Shown here: piece after piece, positions 47,738 to 56,971 of the stretch
How the letters are laid out: the number at the start of each line of letters is the position of its first letter
Position numbering within the stretch: the first letter of the stretch is position 1
Assembly (NCBI GenBank): GCA_902809825.1
Contig: LR778114.1
Coordinates: forward strand, 1,550,001 to 1,614,000
Origin: Candidatus Hydrogenisulfobacillus filiaventi
GTDB taxonomy: Bacteria; Bacillota; Sulfobacillia; Sulfobacillales; R501
Length of the DNA: 64,000 nucleotides
Direction of reading: 5' to 3'
The notes under the pieces: generated by a model
Told to the model about the DNA's origin: nothing
Seen by the model: the letters and a program-made list of their open reading frames with translations, nothing else
The model's database searches: none
Made by a program: the position numbers and the translations under genes

Positions 47738-50017
47738 TCAGCCGCCCTTTCCCGTGAGCAGCGCCGACTCCGCCGGAGCCGCCCAGATTTGCAGCGGGAT
47801 ATGGTCCTCCTCGGCCAGGAGCAGCCCTTCCCCACCCCTGCGGTCAGCAGGCGCTCCACTTCGGCCTCGGACAGGTGAAACAGCCGCGCCAGGTCGTCCG
47901 CCGCCTCCACGTGCTGGCGCAACAGCAGCACGACCGGCGCGTTGCGCAGACATACCTCGGCCGCCCGGCTACGGACGAAATCCCCCACGTCCTGGGTCAC
48001 CAGCGCCAGGGCGGTCCGCCACTTGCGCGCCCGCCGGAAGAGTTCCTCTACATAGAGGGCACTGTCGGCGTCATTGAGCAGATACCAGGCCTCGTCGATC
48101 ACCACCAGCCGGGGCTGGCGGGACCGGGTTTGTGCGGCCAGCCGTTCCACCACCGCCAGGTACATCGCCTGCTTGAAATGCATCGTGAGCCGGCTGAGGT
48201 CATAGACCACCCAGTCCGCCTCCGGCAGGCTGCCGCTGCCGCCATTCCGCCACCGCTCCAGGTAGGGGCCAGTTCCGCCGCCAGGCCCGGATCCAGCGCC
48301 GCCAGGCGCCCGGCAAACCGCCCCGCCAGGACCCCGGGGTCCGGGATCCGGGGCCAGAACCCTTCGTCGGCATCCGGCTGCTCCGCCTCCCACAAGGCCC
48401 GGACCAATGTGCTGCGCAGGGCGCCGTCCTCCCGGCCCAGCAACCGGAGCAGGAACCGGGTAAGGAAGTCCATCCGGGCCGGCCGATCCTCCGGCTGTCC
48501 GGCGTGCACTGCGAAGGGATTGAAGCCGTCTGCCTCGGCCTGACCCAGGCGCACCACCTGCGCCCCGGCCCGTTCCAGGCCGGCATACCCCCCCTCGGGG
48601 TCGACCACCGCCACCGGCAGCCGCCGGTACCGCGCCCGCAGGACCTCCAGTTTGGCGGCAAAGCTCTTGCCAGACCCGGACCAGCCCAAGGTGATGGAAT
48701 GCGGGGACGGAAGGCGGAAGCGGTCCAGCACGACTGGGGCGTGGCTGAGCGCGTTGGTCCCCAGCACCGTCCCCTCCGGGTCCATCCGGTCCTGAACCGC
48801 CATAGGAAAGAGGGTGGCCCAGCTGGCGGTGTCCCACTCCCGGTGGGCCGTCGGGCACCCGGCTGCCCAGGTGACCCGGTAGCCCTCGGTCTGCCGAAAC
48901 CGCAGGGGGCGCAGCACCAGCATCATGCCCCCGGCCAGGGCCTCCAACAGCCGGCCCGCCTCGTCCAGCTGTTCCCGGGACCCGGCCCACGCCGTCACCA
49001 CCATTCCCGCATCCACCAGCCGGGTCCGACCCTGCACCAGCTCCGTACGCAGGCGCTCCGCGTCCGCGATAGCGGTCTCCGCCCCGGGTCCCGCAAGCCG
49101 CCCAGGCGCCGGCGGGCCTCCTGGCCGCCCTGTTCGCGGATGAGGCGGCGGCCAAGTTCCCTAGCGCGTCCGCCACCGGCCGCGGGTCGATGCACAGGCT
49201 GACGGCGAGGGGATAGGGGAAGTGCAGCAGGGGCAACATCCAACCTGGCCGCACCTCGCGCGGCCACCCCACCACCTCCCAGCTGCGGACCCAACGGTCG
49301 CCCACCCGGAGCTCGTCGGGGAACACCTCCACCGCCGACGGCCACACCAGGTCGGGCACCCCGGGCTGCCGCCCGCCCCAGGGGGCGGTCACGGTCCCAC
49401 TCCCACCGCACCCCGCGCGGCAGCGCCCGTCCGGCCCCTACGCTGGCATAGATGAACTCGAACAGTTCCACCCCTTCCAGAGGCCGGATGCGGACCCCGA
49501 GCGGCTTCAGTCCCTGTTCCAGCACCCCGCGCCGGCGCAGTAGCTCCTGGCGCGCCTCCTCCCACAGCTCCTCCCCGCCGCAAAGGCCGGGTCCGAGTAT
49601 CAAATCCCTGCCAGGATAGGATCAGGAAGAACCGCCGCCGGAGCAGATGCTGGACCTGCCCGGTACGCCGGATGAAGTCCAGGTAGTCCCGCAGCGGCGG
49701 CCGCAGATGCGCCTCCACCGTCTCCTCCTGCGCCTTGAGCTGCCCCAGGTACTCGTCCAGGCGCAAGGCATCCGCCCGTACCAGGATTTGCAACGGAAAG
49801 TCAAGCCCGTTGAGGAATGCGGTGTACTCCGCACCAGCCGCTCCTGCTCCGGGGCCGGACGCAGGGCGAAATTGACCGGGGTGGCCTCCACCACCGCCGT
49901 GAAGCGGTCCCGCTCCAGCAGGCACAGATCGGGTCCCACCGCCCGCAACGGCACCAGCCGGTTGAGGGCCGCCTCCTGCCGGCTGCGCCGCCGGGCTACC
50001 TCCTGCCACGCCGGCAT
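47738..50017 (-). CDS. TraC/VirB4-family conjugation ATPase (multiply frameshifted in this copy)
   Basis: Consensus of both copies gives about 760 residues. The N-terminal region (FTAVVEATPVNFALRPAPEQ) is the TraC/VirB4 N-domain. The ATPase domain has Walker A LGWSGSGKSF, AVVDPEGEYAGL, and Walker B LVVIDEAWYLLND, then QDVGDFV and LLLRQHVEAADDLARLFHLS. VirB4 ATPases energise type IV secretion and pilus biogenesis at the membrane. Relative to copy 2 this copy lacks C or CC at about 49,836, 49,580, 49,163, 49,087 and 47,831 and a G at 48,266, so it is read in pieces. Confidence 0.8.
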
Positions 50018-50032
50018 TGTCCTCCTCCTCCC

Positions 50033-50317
50033 TTACCCCCGTGGCGGCAGAAACCGTCGGGGTCCACACCGAAACCGCACCCGCCACCAGATCAGCTCCG
50101 GCAGCCGGCGCCCACCGGGCCGGGCCCAGGCCAGGCCGGCTCCCGCTAGCGAGACGGCCCCGACCACCAGCCAGCGCCCGTTCCCCCAGCCGCGGCTCCA
50201 GTGCCACAGCGCCACGTCGACCACCACCGCGGCCGCCGGCCAGATGAGGTCGCCGACCGTCAGTCCCCATAGCACCTCGGGCTCCCGGGCCAGCGGCACC
50301 GGCACCTCCCGTCCCAT
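50033..50317 (-). CDS. PrgI-family protein (VirB3-like)
   Basis: The 94-residue protein has two hydrophobic segments (TVGDLIWPAAAVVVDVALWHW and LVVGAVSLAGAGLAWARPGG) and a tail RRLPELIWWRVRFRCGPRRF, the PrgI pattern of Gram-positive type IV secretion loci, where the gene always stands before the VirB4/TraC ATPase. That order is seen here, 15 bases apart. GAGGGG precedes the ATG. Intact in this copy; broken in the second. Confidence 0.82.
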   Translation of the reverse strand: MGREVPVPLAREPEVLWGLTVGDLIWPAAAVVVDVALWHWSRGWGNGRWLVVGAVSLAGAGLAWARPGGRRLPELIWWRVRFRCGPRRFLPPRG

Positions 50318-50331
50318 CCGCGCCCCTCCCT

Positions 50332-51105
50332 TCACCACCGCGGCAGCGTGCCTCCGGGCCCCAGGCCCAGGCTCCGGCGCAGCAGGCTCGGCGCCTGGGT
50401 CATAGCCCATAACACGCCCGCCGTGAAGAGAGGCCGTGAGCCTGCCGTCCCTGGTGCCTGCCACAGCAGGACCAGCAGACGTAACAGCAGGGCATGGGCG
50501 CTCTGCACAAACACCGCCGCCACCAGTTCCCGGGCCCAACGGCCCACCCCGTCCGCGCGACCCCCGGCCCACCACCACAACACCATCCAGGGCCCCAACG
50601 CTCCCAGCAGCACGACCTCCACCGCCCGGGCCGCATAAAAGACCGCCAGGTAGCCTGCCAGGGCGGCCGAGGCGATCCCCAGCAGCAGGGTGAGGGCCGG
50701 GGTGAGGACGGCGGTGGGCGCAGAAACCGCTGCCGGCAGACCCCCTTCCGGGCGCAGCGCGGCCACCAGCGCGTTGTTAACGGCCAGCAGCGCTGCCGGC
50801 ACCTGCGGCAGCAGCAGCATCCACAGCCCTCCTGCCACGGCCCGCCCCACCACGGTCAGCGCCCGCCCGCCCGCCCGGCCCGCCGGCCAGACGGTCCGCA
50901 CCAGCGCCAGCGCCAATGCCAGTCCGGCCGCGCCCAGGGCGAGGGTGCGCGAGGTGCGCAGCACCGCCCAGGCCGGGGCGGGCAGGACCAGGGGGGCCAG
51001 CGCCACCCGCCCCAGGACCCCGGCCACCAGGTGCACCGCCAGGCCCCAGATCTGGGCCGCCCACCGGCCCAGGACCGCGCCCCAGGGATTCAGCCCGCCC
51101 GCCAT
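50332..51105 (-). CDS. TrbL/VirB6-like multi-span membrane protein
   Basis: The 257-residue protein has six or more membrane helices, including a central LLGIASAALAGYLAVFYAARAVEVVLLGALG stretch split by charged residues and a late LVAAVFVQSAHALLLRLLVLLW. Such proteins form the inner-membrane channel of type IV secretion systems. It lies between the pilin-like gene and the PrgI gene, the usual place of TrbL/VirB6 in Gram-positive loci. Family assignment is from topology and context, not a sharp motif. Confidence 0.7.
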   Translation of the reverse strand: MAGGLNPWGAVLGRWAAQIWGLAVHLVAGVLGRVALAPLVLPAPAWAVLRTSRTLALGAAGLALALALVRTVWPAGRAGGRALTVVGRAVAGGLWMLLLPQVPAALLAVNNALVAALRPEGGLPAAVSAPTAVLTPALTLLLGIASAALAGYLAVFYAARAVEVVLLGALGPWMVLWWWAGGRADGVGRWARELVAAVFVQSAHALLLRLLVLLWQAPGTAGSRPLFTAGVLWAMTQAPSLLRRSLGLGPGGTLPRW

Positions 51106-51108
51106 CGC

Positions 51109-51341
51109 TCACGACGCCACGTACTGGAGGAGCTGCCGCAGGGCGTCCACCAGCAGGATGAGCACCAGCCCCACCGCCGCCCGGCCCATGACCTCCTTGG
51201 CCCCCTCCACCGCCCGCGGACTGTGGGCGATCATGTAGCGCAGGCCCCGTAGACCATGACCAGGGTGAACACCCCGCCCGCCATATCCACCAGCATGGCG
51301 GTCAGGCGACTGACCACCGCCAGGAACCGGGCGTCTGCCAT
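51109..51341 (-). CDS. VirB2/TrbC-like pilin-type protein (frameshifted in this copy)
   Basis: Combined from both copies the product is about 77 residues: MADARFLAVVSRLTAMLVDM, a hydrophobic AGGVFTLVMVYGGLRYMI, a short polar loop ending AKEVMGRAA, and VGLVLILLVDALRQLL. Two helices joined by a G-x-x-Y/K loop with AKE before the second are standard for Gram-positive VirB2-like pilins. One C is missing near 51,245 in this copy; the second copy has the extra C. It is the first gene of the cluster, after the thioesterase terminator. Confidence 0.72.
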
Positions 51342-51391
51342 TGCCGGCATCCCCGCCGCCGGTACCGGATTCCTGGCAGGTTCCGTGGCGC

Positions 51392-51426
51392 AAAACCGCA
51401 CCCCGGCCGACGGGGCCGGGGTGCGG
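51392..51426 (-). terminator. Terminator of the thioesterase gene
   Basis: A 13-bp perfect stem (CCGCACCCCGGCC with GGCCGGGGTGCGG) is followed on the minus strand by TTTTG. It separates the thioesterase transcript from the secretion cluster. Confidence 0.75.
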
Positions 51427-51445
51427 CAGCCGGGCTTGCCGGGGA

Positions 51446-52018
51446 TCACAGTTCCTCCCGCATCCGGGCCCGGTGGGCCAGGCGGGCCTGGCGGCGGGCC
51501 TCGGCGGCATGGAAGCGGGCCACCTCCTCGGAGCGGGTGAGCAACAGGGGCGGCACGGGGACCGGCCGCCCATCCGCGTCAATGGCTACAAAGGTCAGAT
51601 AGGCCCGGGAGGTCAGTTCGCGTTCCGAAGCCCCCAGCTCCTCGCGGTAGACCTCGACCCCCACCTCCATGGAAGTGCGTCCGGCCCAGTTGACCTCGGC
51701 CACCAGCGAGACCACCTGGCCCACCTTGACCGGCAGCAGGAAATCCAGCCGGTCCATGGACGCAGTTACCGCCACCCGCCCCGCGTGGCGGGCGGCGGCG
51801 ATGGCGGCCGCCAGGTCCACCCAATGCATTACGCGGCCGCCCAAGATGTTGCCCAGCTGATTGGCATCGCTGGGCAGCACCAGCTCGGTCATCTCGGTCC
51901 GGGAATGGGCGGGGCTGCGGGGGCCAGCCCCGGATCCCCGCCCAGTGCCATCGGCTCCATCACAGGGGTTCACTCCTTCGGCCCGGGCCGGCGCATGAGC
52001 ACCGGCGCCCACGGACAT
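51446..52018 (-). CDS. Acyl-CoA thioesterase, hotdog fold
   Basis: The core is a hotdog thioesterase of the YkhA/YciA type: MTELVLPSDANQLGNILGGR with the HxN-type SDAN segment, VMHWVDLAAAIAAARHA, VTASMDRLDFLLPVKVGQVV and RTSMEVGVEVYREEL. It hydrolyses acyl-CoA; chain length is not readable. The ATG chosen gives a 47-residue disordered N-terminal extension; a start at MTELVLP is possible. Upstream lies the junction with copy 2. The duplicate, if it exists, is beyond the window. Confidence 0.87.
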   Translation of the reverse strand: MSVGAGAHAPARAEGVNPCDGADGTGRGSGAGPRSPAHSRTEMTELVLPSDANQLGNILGGRVMHWVDLAAAIAAARHAGRVAVTASMDRLDFLLPVKVGQVVSLVAEVNWAGRTSMEVGVEVYREELGASERELTSRAYLTFVAIDADGRPVPVPPLLLTRSEEVARFHAAEARRQARLAHRARMREEL

Positions 52019-52131
52019 TGTTAGGCTATACGGACGCGGGAAAGGCAGGGAATCCGATGGGCGTGGAAACCTGGTCCCATGGTTTCCCGGGGTTGCCTCC
52101 GGCGAGGCCCCTCTCAATAATTAGGCCAAGC

Positions 52132-52659
52132 GCGCAGCCGCCTGCACCGGCCCGGGGCCTTCTACCGCACCCGGACCTCGGCCGTGCTCTCGGCCAGCCC
52201 GGACCTCTGCCTGGAGCGCGCCCCGGCCGGCGTGGTCCGCACCGCCCCCATCAAGGGCACCCGGCCCCGCGGCCGTAACCCGGAGACCGACCGGCCCCTG
52301 GCGGGGGAACTGCTGGCCAGCGAGACAGGCCGGGCGGAGCTCATCGTGGTGGTCGACCTGGAGCACAACGACCTCGACCGGGTCGCAGCCGCGGGCGGGG
52401 TACGGATGCGCCGCGGGCCCCACCTGGAGTCCCTCCCCTATGTGCACCACCTGGTGGCCGAGGTGGAGGGGCGCTATCCGTGGCCGGACCCTACTGGCAC
52501 TGGAATATCGCCATCCGGACCCTGACCCGCTTCGGGGATGACTACCGGCTGGGGGCCGGCGCCGGCATCACCGTGGACTCCGACCCCGAGGCCGAGTGGC
52601 GGGAGACGCTGGAAAAGGCTGACGGGCTGCTGCGGGCGCTGGGGGTGCCGGCCCCCTGA
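52132..52659 (+). pseudogene. pabB remnant
   Basis: This keeps only the C-terminal half of PabB, has lost 142 bases including the GGSVTGAPK region, and so shifts frame. Nearly all of its substitutions change the protein (for example ERND to EHND, SPELF to SPDLC), the pattern of unselected change. It could not be functional as written. Confidence 0.9.
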
Positions 52660-52700
52660 ACCCGGGAGAGCAGGCAAAGGAGGAGAAGGGGAAACCGGGC

Positions 52701-53425
52701 ATGGAGACGGTCTGGCATTGGGCGGAGGGCACCTGGCGGCCCGGGAGCGGTATGCTGGACAGCAGGGACTCCCTCTGGAGGCGGGGGCTGGCCCTGGTGG
52801 AAACGGTGCGCACGGGACCGGAGGGGCCCCTTTGTGGTCCTGGCACCGGGAACGCCGCTGCCGGAGGTGGCGGCCCCGGCCGCCCTCCGGCTGGTCGCCT
52901 CCTGGTCCCCGGAGCGGCCGGCTGTCACCCTCCGCGCCCATCTGCGGCCCCTGCCGGCCCCCGCCGCCCTGGCCGGCCCTGGCCTACCCGCCGCTGGCGG
53001 CCTGTCCGCCGCCCGCTCCGCTGCACGGCCTCAAAACCTTGAGCCATTCCCTGGCCGCAGGAGAGGACCCGGCACCGTGGTACGATCGCGTGCTGGCTAA
53101 TCCCCGGGGGGAGGTCATGGAGACGCTCCGTCACAACCTCTTCTGGACCGACCGCGAAGGACGGGTCTTCACCCCCTCCCTGGAGACGGGCTGCGTGGCG
53201 GGGGTGGGACGGCGCTGGGCCCTCGCCCGTCTGCGCGCCTGGAGCATTGCGGTCGCGGAGGTGGCAACGGCCCCCCCGGACCCCGAGGACATCGCCGAAT
53301 GCTGGCTCACCAATGCCTTGAGCGGCCCGGTGCCGGTGGGTGCCCTGGGCCACCACCCGCTGGATCCCGGCCGGGCGCGCCTGGGACCGGCCCTGGCCGG
53401 CGGCTGGCCGCCGGCTCAGCGGTAG
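52701..53425 (+). pseudogene. pabC, damaged copy
   Basis: Identical start and ribosome site to pabC, then one G fewer in a G run near 52,825 and a 49-base deletion at 52,856, followed by one extra C near 52,961. The C-terminal half, with HGLKTLSH and LANPRGEVMETL, returns to the original frame. The N- and C-terminal halves are in different frames. Confidence 0.88.
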
Positions 53426-53742
53426 CGCTCGGCAATCACCATCAGGGCCGCTGCCCGTTCCGCGGTGTTGAGCTGCCCCAGCACCGCCAGCTGACAATCC
53501 CCGTCCTCGAACAGGGCATGGGCGATGTGGAGGAGGATCTGCTTCGGGCGCGCCCAGGATTCCGCCGTCGCAAAAATAGCCTCCCAGTCGATATGCCGGT
53601 GTTCGAAATCGACCGCAGCCATGATGGCAGCCCGTTCGCGGTCGGAGAACAGGGGCAGGGCGAACATCTCGATGGCGGCGTTCCAGCGCGGATCGCTGCG
53701 CACCCACAGATTACGCCCGATGAGATACTGATACGTCGTCAT
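53416..53742 (-). CDS. Hypothetical protein, 108 residues (second copy)
   Basis: Identical in sequence to the protein beside pabC in copy 1: soluble, helical, unknown family. Convergent with the damaged pabC copy. Confidence 0.7.
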   Translation of the reverse strand: MTTYQYLIGRNLWVRSDPRWNAAIEMFALPLFSDRERAAIMAAVDFEHRHIDWEAIFATAESWARPKQILLHIAHALFEDGDCQLAVLGQLNTAERAAALMVIAERYR

Positions 53743-53869
53743 GCCTACCCCCCCGGGTGCCTGCCGGCCCCTCCTTCGACACAGCTATTTCTCTTTCGCC
53801 ATTTCCGCCTGCTTTCCTTCTGCATTCCCGGTCCGGCACCCGCCCTTTTTCTTGCCGCCCGGCTCGGCC

Positions 53870-54352
53870 TCATTCCCGCTCCCCGGCCGGCTCCGGCTGG
53901 CGGGCCGGTTCCAGCCGTTTCAACTCCTCCTGAAACTCCCGCGCATCGGCAAACCGCCGGTAGACGGAGGCAAAACGGACATACGCCACCTCGTCGAGCG
54001 CGCGCAGGCGGGTGATGACCTCCTCGCCCACCACCTCCGTGGGGACCTCCCGGGCAAACCGCTCCCGGATGGCCTGTTCCACCTCCGCCGCCAGCGTTTC
54101 CAGCTGTTCCACCGGCACCGGCCGCTTCCGGCAGGCGGTCAGCAGCCCGTTCAGGATCTTTTCCCGGTTGAACGGTTCCCGACGGCCGTCCCTTTTGATG
54201 ACCCAGAAGGTTTGTTCCTCCACCCGCTCGCGGGTGGTGAAACGGAAATGACAGGCGGGACACTCCCGGCGCCGGCGGATTTCCCGGTTATCCGCCGCCG
54301 GGCGCGAATCAAGCACTTTACTATCCTCGAAACCGCAACGCGGGCACCGCAT
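53870..54352 (-). CDS. nrdR: Transcriptional regulator NrdR (second copy)
   Basis: Same 160-residue protein as copy 1 with zinc ribbon and ATP cone, differing by Lys to Arg in WVIKRDG. Two bases are missing in the non-coding stretch just downstream. Confidence 0.95.
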   Translation of the reverse strand: MRCPRCGFEDSKVLDSRPAADNREIRRRRECPACHFRFTTRERVEEQTFWVIKRDGRREPFNREKILNGLLTACRKRPVPVEQLETLAAEVEQAIRERFAREVPTEVVGEEVITRLRALDEVAYVRFASVYRRFADAREFQEELKRLEPARQPEPAGERE

Positions 54353-54497
54353 GATCCGTTTCCCTTCCCCGGCGGCCTGTCCCGGGCTCTTTTTTTCATG
54401 GTACCCCATCCGGCGCAATGGGGCCAGCCGGCTCCGGCTGCGCCAACCGGGTATAATCAGCCGGGACCCCTAGCGCACCAGCGGAAGGAGGGCCGCC

Positions 54498-54839
54498 ATG
54501 GCCTACCGGGTTGTGTTTCACCTCAACGCTGCGGATCCGGATGCCCACCGCAAGGCGCTGGCCAATATCGCCAACCTGCTGAACGAACTGCCCGACGCCG
54601 TGGTGGAACTGGTGGTGCAGGGCGATGCCCTCGACCTGGTTTTAACGGGGCGCAGCGCCGCTGCCGCCGAGCTGGACCGCCTCCAGGAGCAGGGGGTGCG
54701 GGTGGCGGCCTGCGCCAACACCATGCGCGCCCGGGCGGTGACGGCCGCCGAACTGCTGGCCGGCGTCAGCGTGGTCCCCTCCGGGGTAGGGGAGCTGGTC
54801 CGCCGTCAGCAGGAGGGATGGGCCTACATCAAGCCCTAG
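54498..54839 (+). CDS. DsrE/DsrF-like family protein (second copy)
   Basis: Identical to the copy 1 protein, including the VRVAACANTM cysteine and its GGAAGGAGG ribosome site. Confidence 0.85.
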   Translation: MAYRVVFHLNAADPDAHRKALANIANLLNELPDAVVELVVQGDALDLVLTGRSAAAAELDRLQEQGVRVAACANTMRARAVTAAELLAGVSVVPSGVGELVRRQQEGWAYIKP

Positions 54840-55017
54840 CCCCTGAACCCCGTCCAGCAGCAGGGACGCCGCCCGCCGTTCTTCCCGGGCCCGGCGGACA
54901 GCCGCCCTGAACCCCACCGCCACCCCGGCCCGCGGCACCGTTCAAGCGAAACGGGCCGCTCTGCCGGCGGCGGCCGTGGTATAGTCGCGCCAACCGGAAG
55001 CGAAAGGGGCGATAGCC

Positions 55018-55101
55018 GTGGCAATGTGGTACACGCTGGGCGGCATCCTGGGTGCCGTAGCGGTGGTCTGGCTCATGCTCCTGAGGGGCCTGGCCGAATG
55101 A
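55018..55101 (+). CDS. Small single-span membrane peptide (second copy)
   Basis: Identical 27-codon frame (MWYTLGGILGAVAVVWLMLL plus RGLAE), again followed by the GGGGCCGGGAC hairpin. Confidence 0.45.
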   Translation: MAMWYTLGGILGAVAVVWLMLLRGLAE

Positions 55102-55106
55102 TAGAC

Positions 55107-55131
55107 GGGGCCGGGACGGCGTCCCGGCCCC
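55107..55131. terminator. Terminator between convergent small ORF and HPP gene (second copy)
   Basis: The same 11-bp GGGGCCGGGAC/GTCCCGGCCCC hairpin as in copy 1. Confidence 0.55.
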
Positions 55132-55136
55132 GTCCC

Positions 55137-55679
55137 CTATCCGGCCGCCTCCCCCCCCTGCAGCAGGTTGCCCAGGGGATAGGGCGGCCAGGCAGCCACC
55201 CGCCGGCTCAGCAGGGTGGCGGTTCCCACCGCCACCAGGGTAAAGGGCAACACCGAGGCCAGGGCGAACCAGGGGCCGGGGTGCAGCAGCAGGGGATACA
55301 TGGAGAGGGCCAGCGCGGGCGGGTGGTACAGGCCCAGACGGCTCAACAGCATAAAAACCCCCGCCGCGGTGAGGGCCGCCAGCAGCGGCCCGTGTCCCAG
55401 CATCCCGGCCAGGGTGCCCAGACCGGCCGCCAAGGTGGACCCCAGCACGACCGCGGCCGGCCGGGCCACCGGTTGATGGGGCAACAGCAGGATGATGCTG
55501 AGGGTAGCCGCAAACGGGGGGACCAGGTAGGCGGTCAGCGGGCGGCCCACCCCGTCCAACAGGGCAAACCCGCTCAGGATGGCCGCAAACCACAGATAAG
55601 CCGGCCAGGGCAGATGGAAGGCCGGGGTGGCGAAGCGCTCCCGGCACCCATGCCAGGCTGCGAGCCGCATTCCCGTCAC
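55137..55679 (-). CDS. HPP family membrane protein (second copy)
   Basis: Same 180-residue membrane protein with the YHPPALALSMYP motif. One T-to-C substitution turns the C-terminal GEEAAG into GGEAAG. Confidence 0.85.
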   Translation of the reverse strand: MTGMRLAAWHGCRERFATPAFHLPWPAYLWFAAILSGFALLDGVGRPLTAYLVPPFAATLSIILLLPHQPVARPAAVVLGSTLAAGLGTLAGMLGHGPLLAALTAAGVFMLLSRLGLYHPPALALSMYPLLLHPGPWFALASVLPFTLVAVGTATLLSRRVAAWPPYPLGNLLQGGEAAG

Positions 55680-55857
55680 CTCCTCCTCTTCCTGCCACCG
55701 CTATCATGCTACCGCCGGCGGCGAACGCGCGCCAGACCCGCCCCGGGTCCCGCCGGCAGACCCTTGACGGCCGCTGGACGGTCCTGCTACCGTCAACGCG
55801 CTACGCGGGCCGGTCCCGCCCCGCGGCGGCTCCGGCCGGGGAAGGAGCCCACCCGTT

Positions 55858-56311
55858 ATGGCCGCCGGCGCCGGACGCCGGCTGCTACCCGTTCTGACCG
55901 CCTTCCTCGTCACCGCCACCGCCGCCGGCTGCGGACATCGCGCCTCCGCTTCCCGGCCGCCGGTGCCGGGTGCCAGCGCGATCAGCGGCAGCTGGGCCTA
56001 CGACCCCGTCGGCCCCCAGACGGCATCCACCACCCGGGAAACGCTCACCGGGCCGGGGACGGGGCCGCTGACCCTCACCATCCGCATGCTGGCCATCGGC
56101 CCCCAGGTCTGGATGGAAAGTGTCCCGCCCGGGGGGCTGGCACACCGCTCCGGTACCGCCCTCGGCGCCGTTGCCGGTGGCGGATCTGCTGCCCGATTAC
56201 ACCGCCGTCCGCAGTCTTCCCCCCGCATGGTGGACAGCCGGCTCACGGAGGGGGTGGCGGCCCTTCTCACCGTTGCCAGAAACATGCCCGCCCGTCCCCG
56301 CCGCCGGCTGA
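55858..56311 (+). CDS. Putative lipoprotein, apparently frameshifted (second copy)
   Basis: Same lipobox LVTATAAGC and the same run of six G after WMESVPP that breaks the frame. As the indel is shared, it predates the duplication or is a systematic sequencing error. Confidence 0.55.
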
Positions 56312-56330
56312 CGGCCGGAGGCGGGGGCGG

Positions 56331-56962
56331 TCAGGGCAGGCCGGCCAGGCCCCGGCCGGCCAGGATCACCATCGGATACGCCAGCAGCACCAGCACATTC
56401 AGCAACTGCAGGGCGGAAAGGAGGGCCAACCACAGCGGGGCGCGGGCAGCGGCACGGGCCTGCACCGCTTCCTCGCGGGCGCTCCACGCCTCCAGCTGCC
56501 GTTCGGCCTCCGCCGCCGCCATGCCCCCCGGCGCCCACGCCCCAGCCAGGTCACCAGCTCCTCCCATTCCGCCGGCAACGGCGCCGGCACCTCCCCGGCC
56601 AGAACCGCCCGAGCCACTTCCCGCAGCCCGGGATCCCCCGCCATCGCCACCGCCCCTTCCACCGCCGGCCAGAACCCGCTCCCGGCCGCCAGATACAGGG
56701 CGATGGCCTCCAGCAGTACCGCCGCCGCCCGCCGGCGGGCTGCCGCTACCTGCCGCTGCCGGCGGCGCCGGTGGATGGCGGCCCCGCCGGCCCCCGCCGC
56801 CAGAACCGCGCCCGCCATCAGCCAGGTGCCCGCCGAGCGCCAGCCGGCCCCGATCCAGGCCAGCAGTGCCGCGGCCAGGACCGCCCCGGTTTCCGCCTCC
56901 CCCGGCAGCCAGGCCAGCCCGGCGGCCAGGGCCGCCCAGGCGGCTTGTGCCCATCCCCTGCA
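56331..56962 (-). CDS. TadC-like T2SSF protein (second copy, frameshifted)
   Basis: Sequence follows copy 1 except near 56,527, where CCCCCCTGGTG has become CCCCCCGGCG; the lost base puts residues before and after about position 140 in different frames. Confidence 0.7.
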
Positions 56963-56971
56963 TCGGTTCCC

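Larger units (their letters stand above)
39202..51254 (+). repeat. Tandem duplication, copy 1
   Basis: This stretch, from the middle of pabB to the pilin gene, recurs in direct orientation from 52,132 to the window end. The offset starts at 12,930 and falls to about 12,732-12,748 after two deletions in copy 2. Outside the pab end, differences are about 35 small indels in G/C runs and about a dozen substitutions. The match continues to the window end, so the true right border is not visible. Confidence 0.97.
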
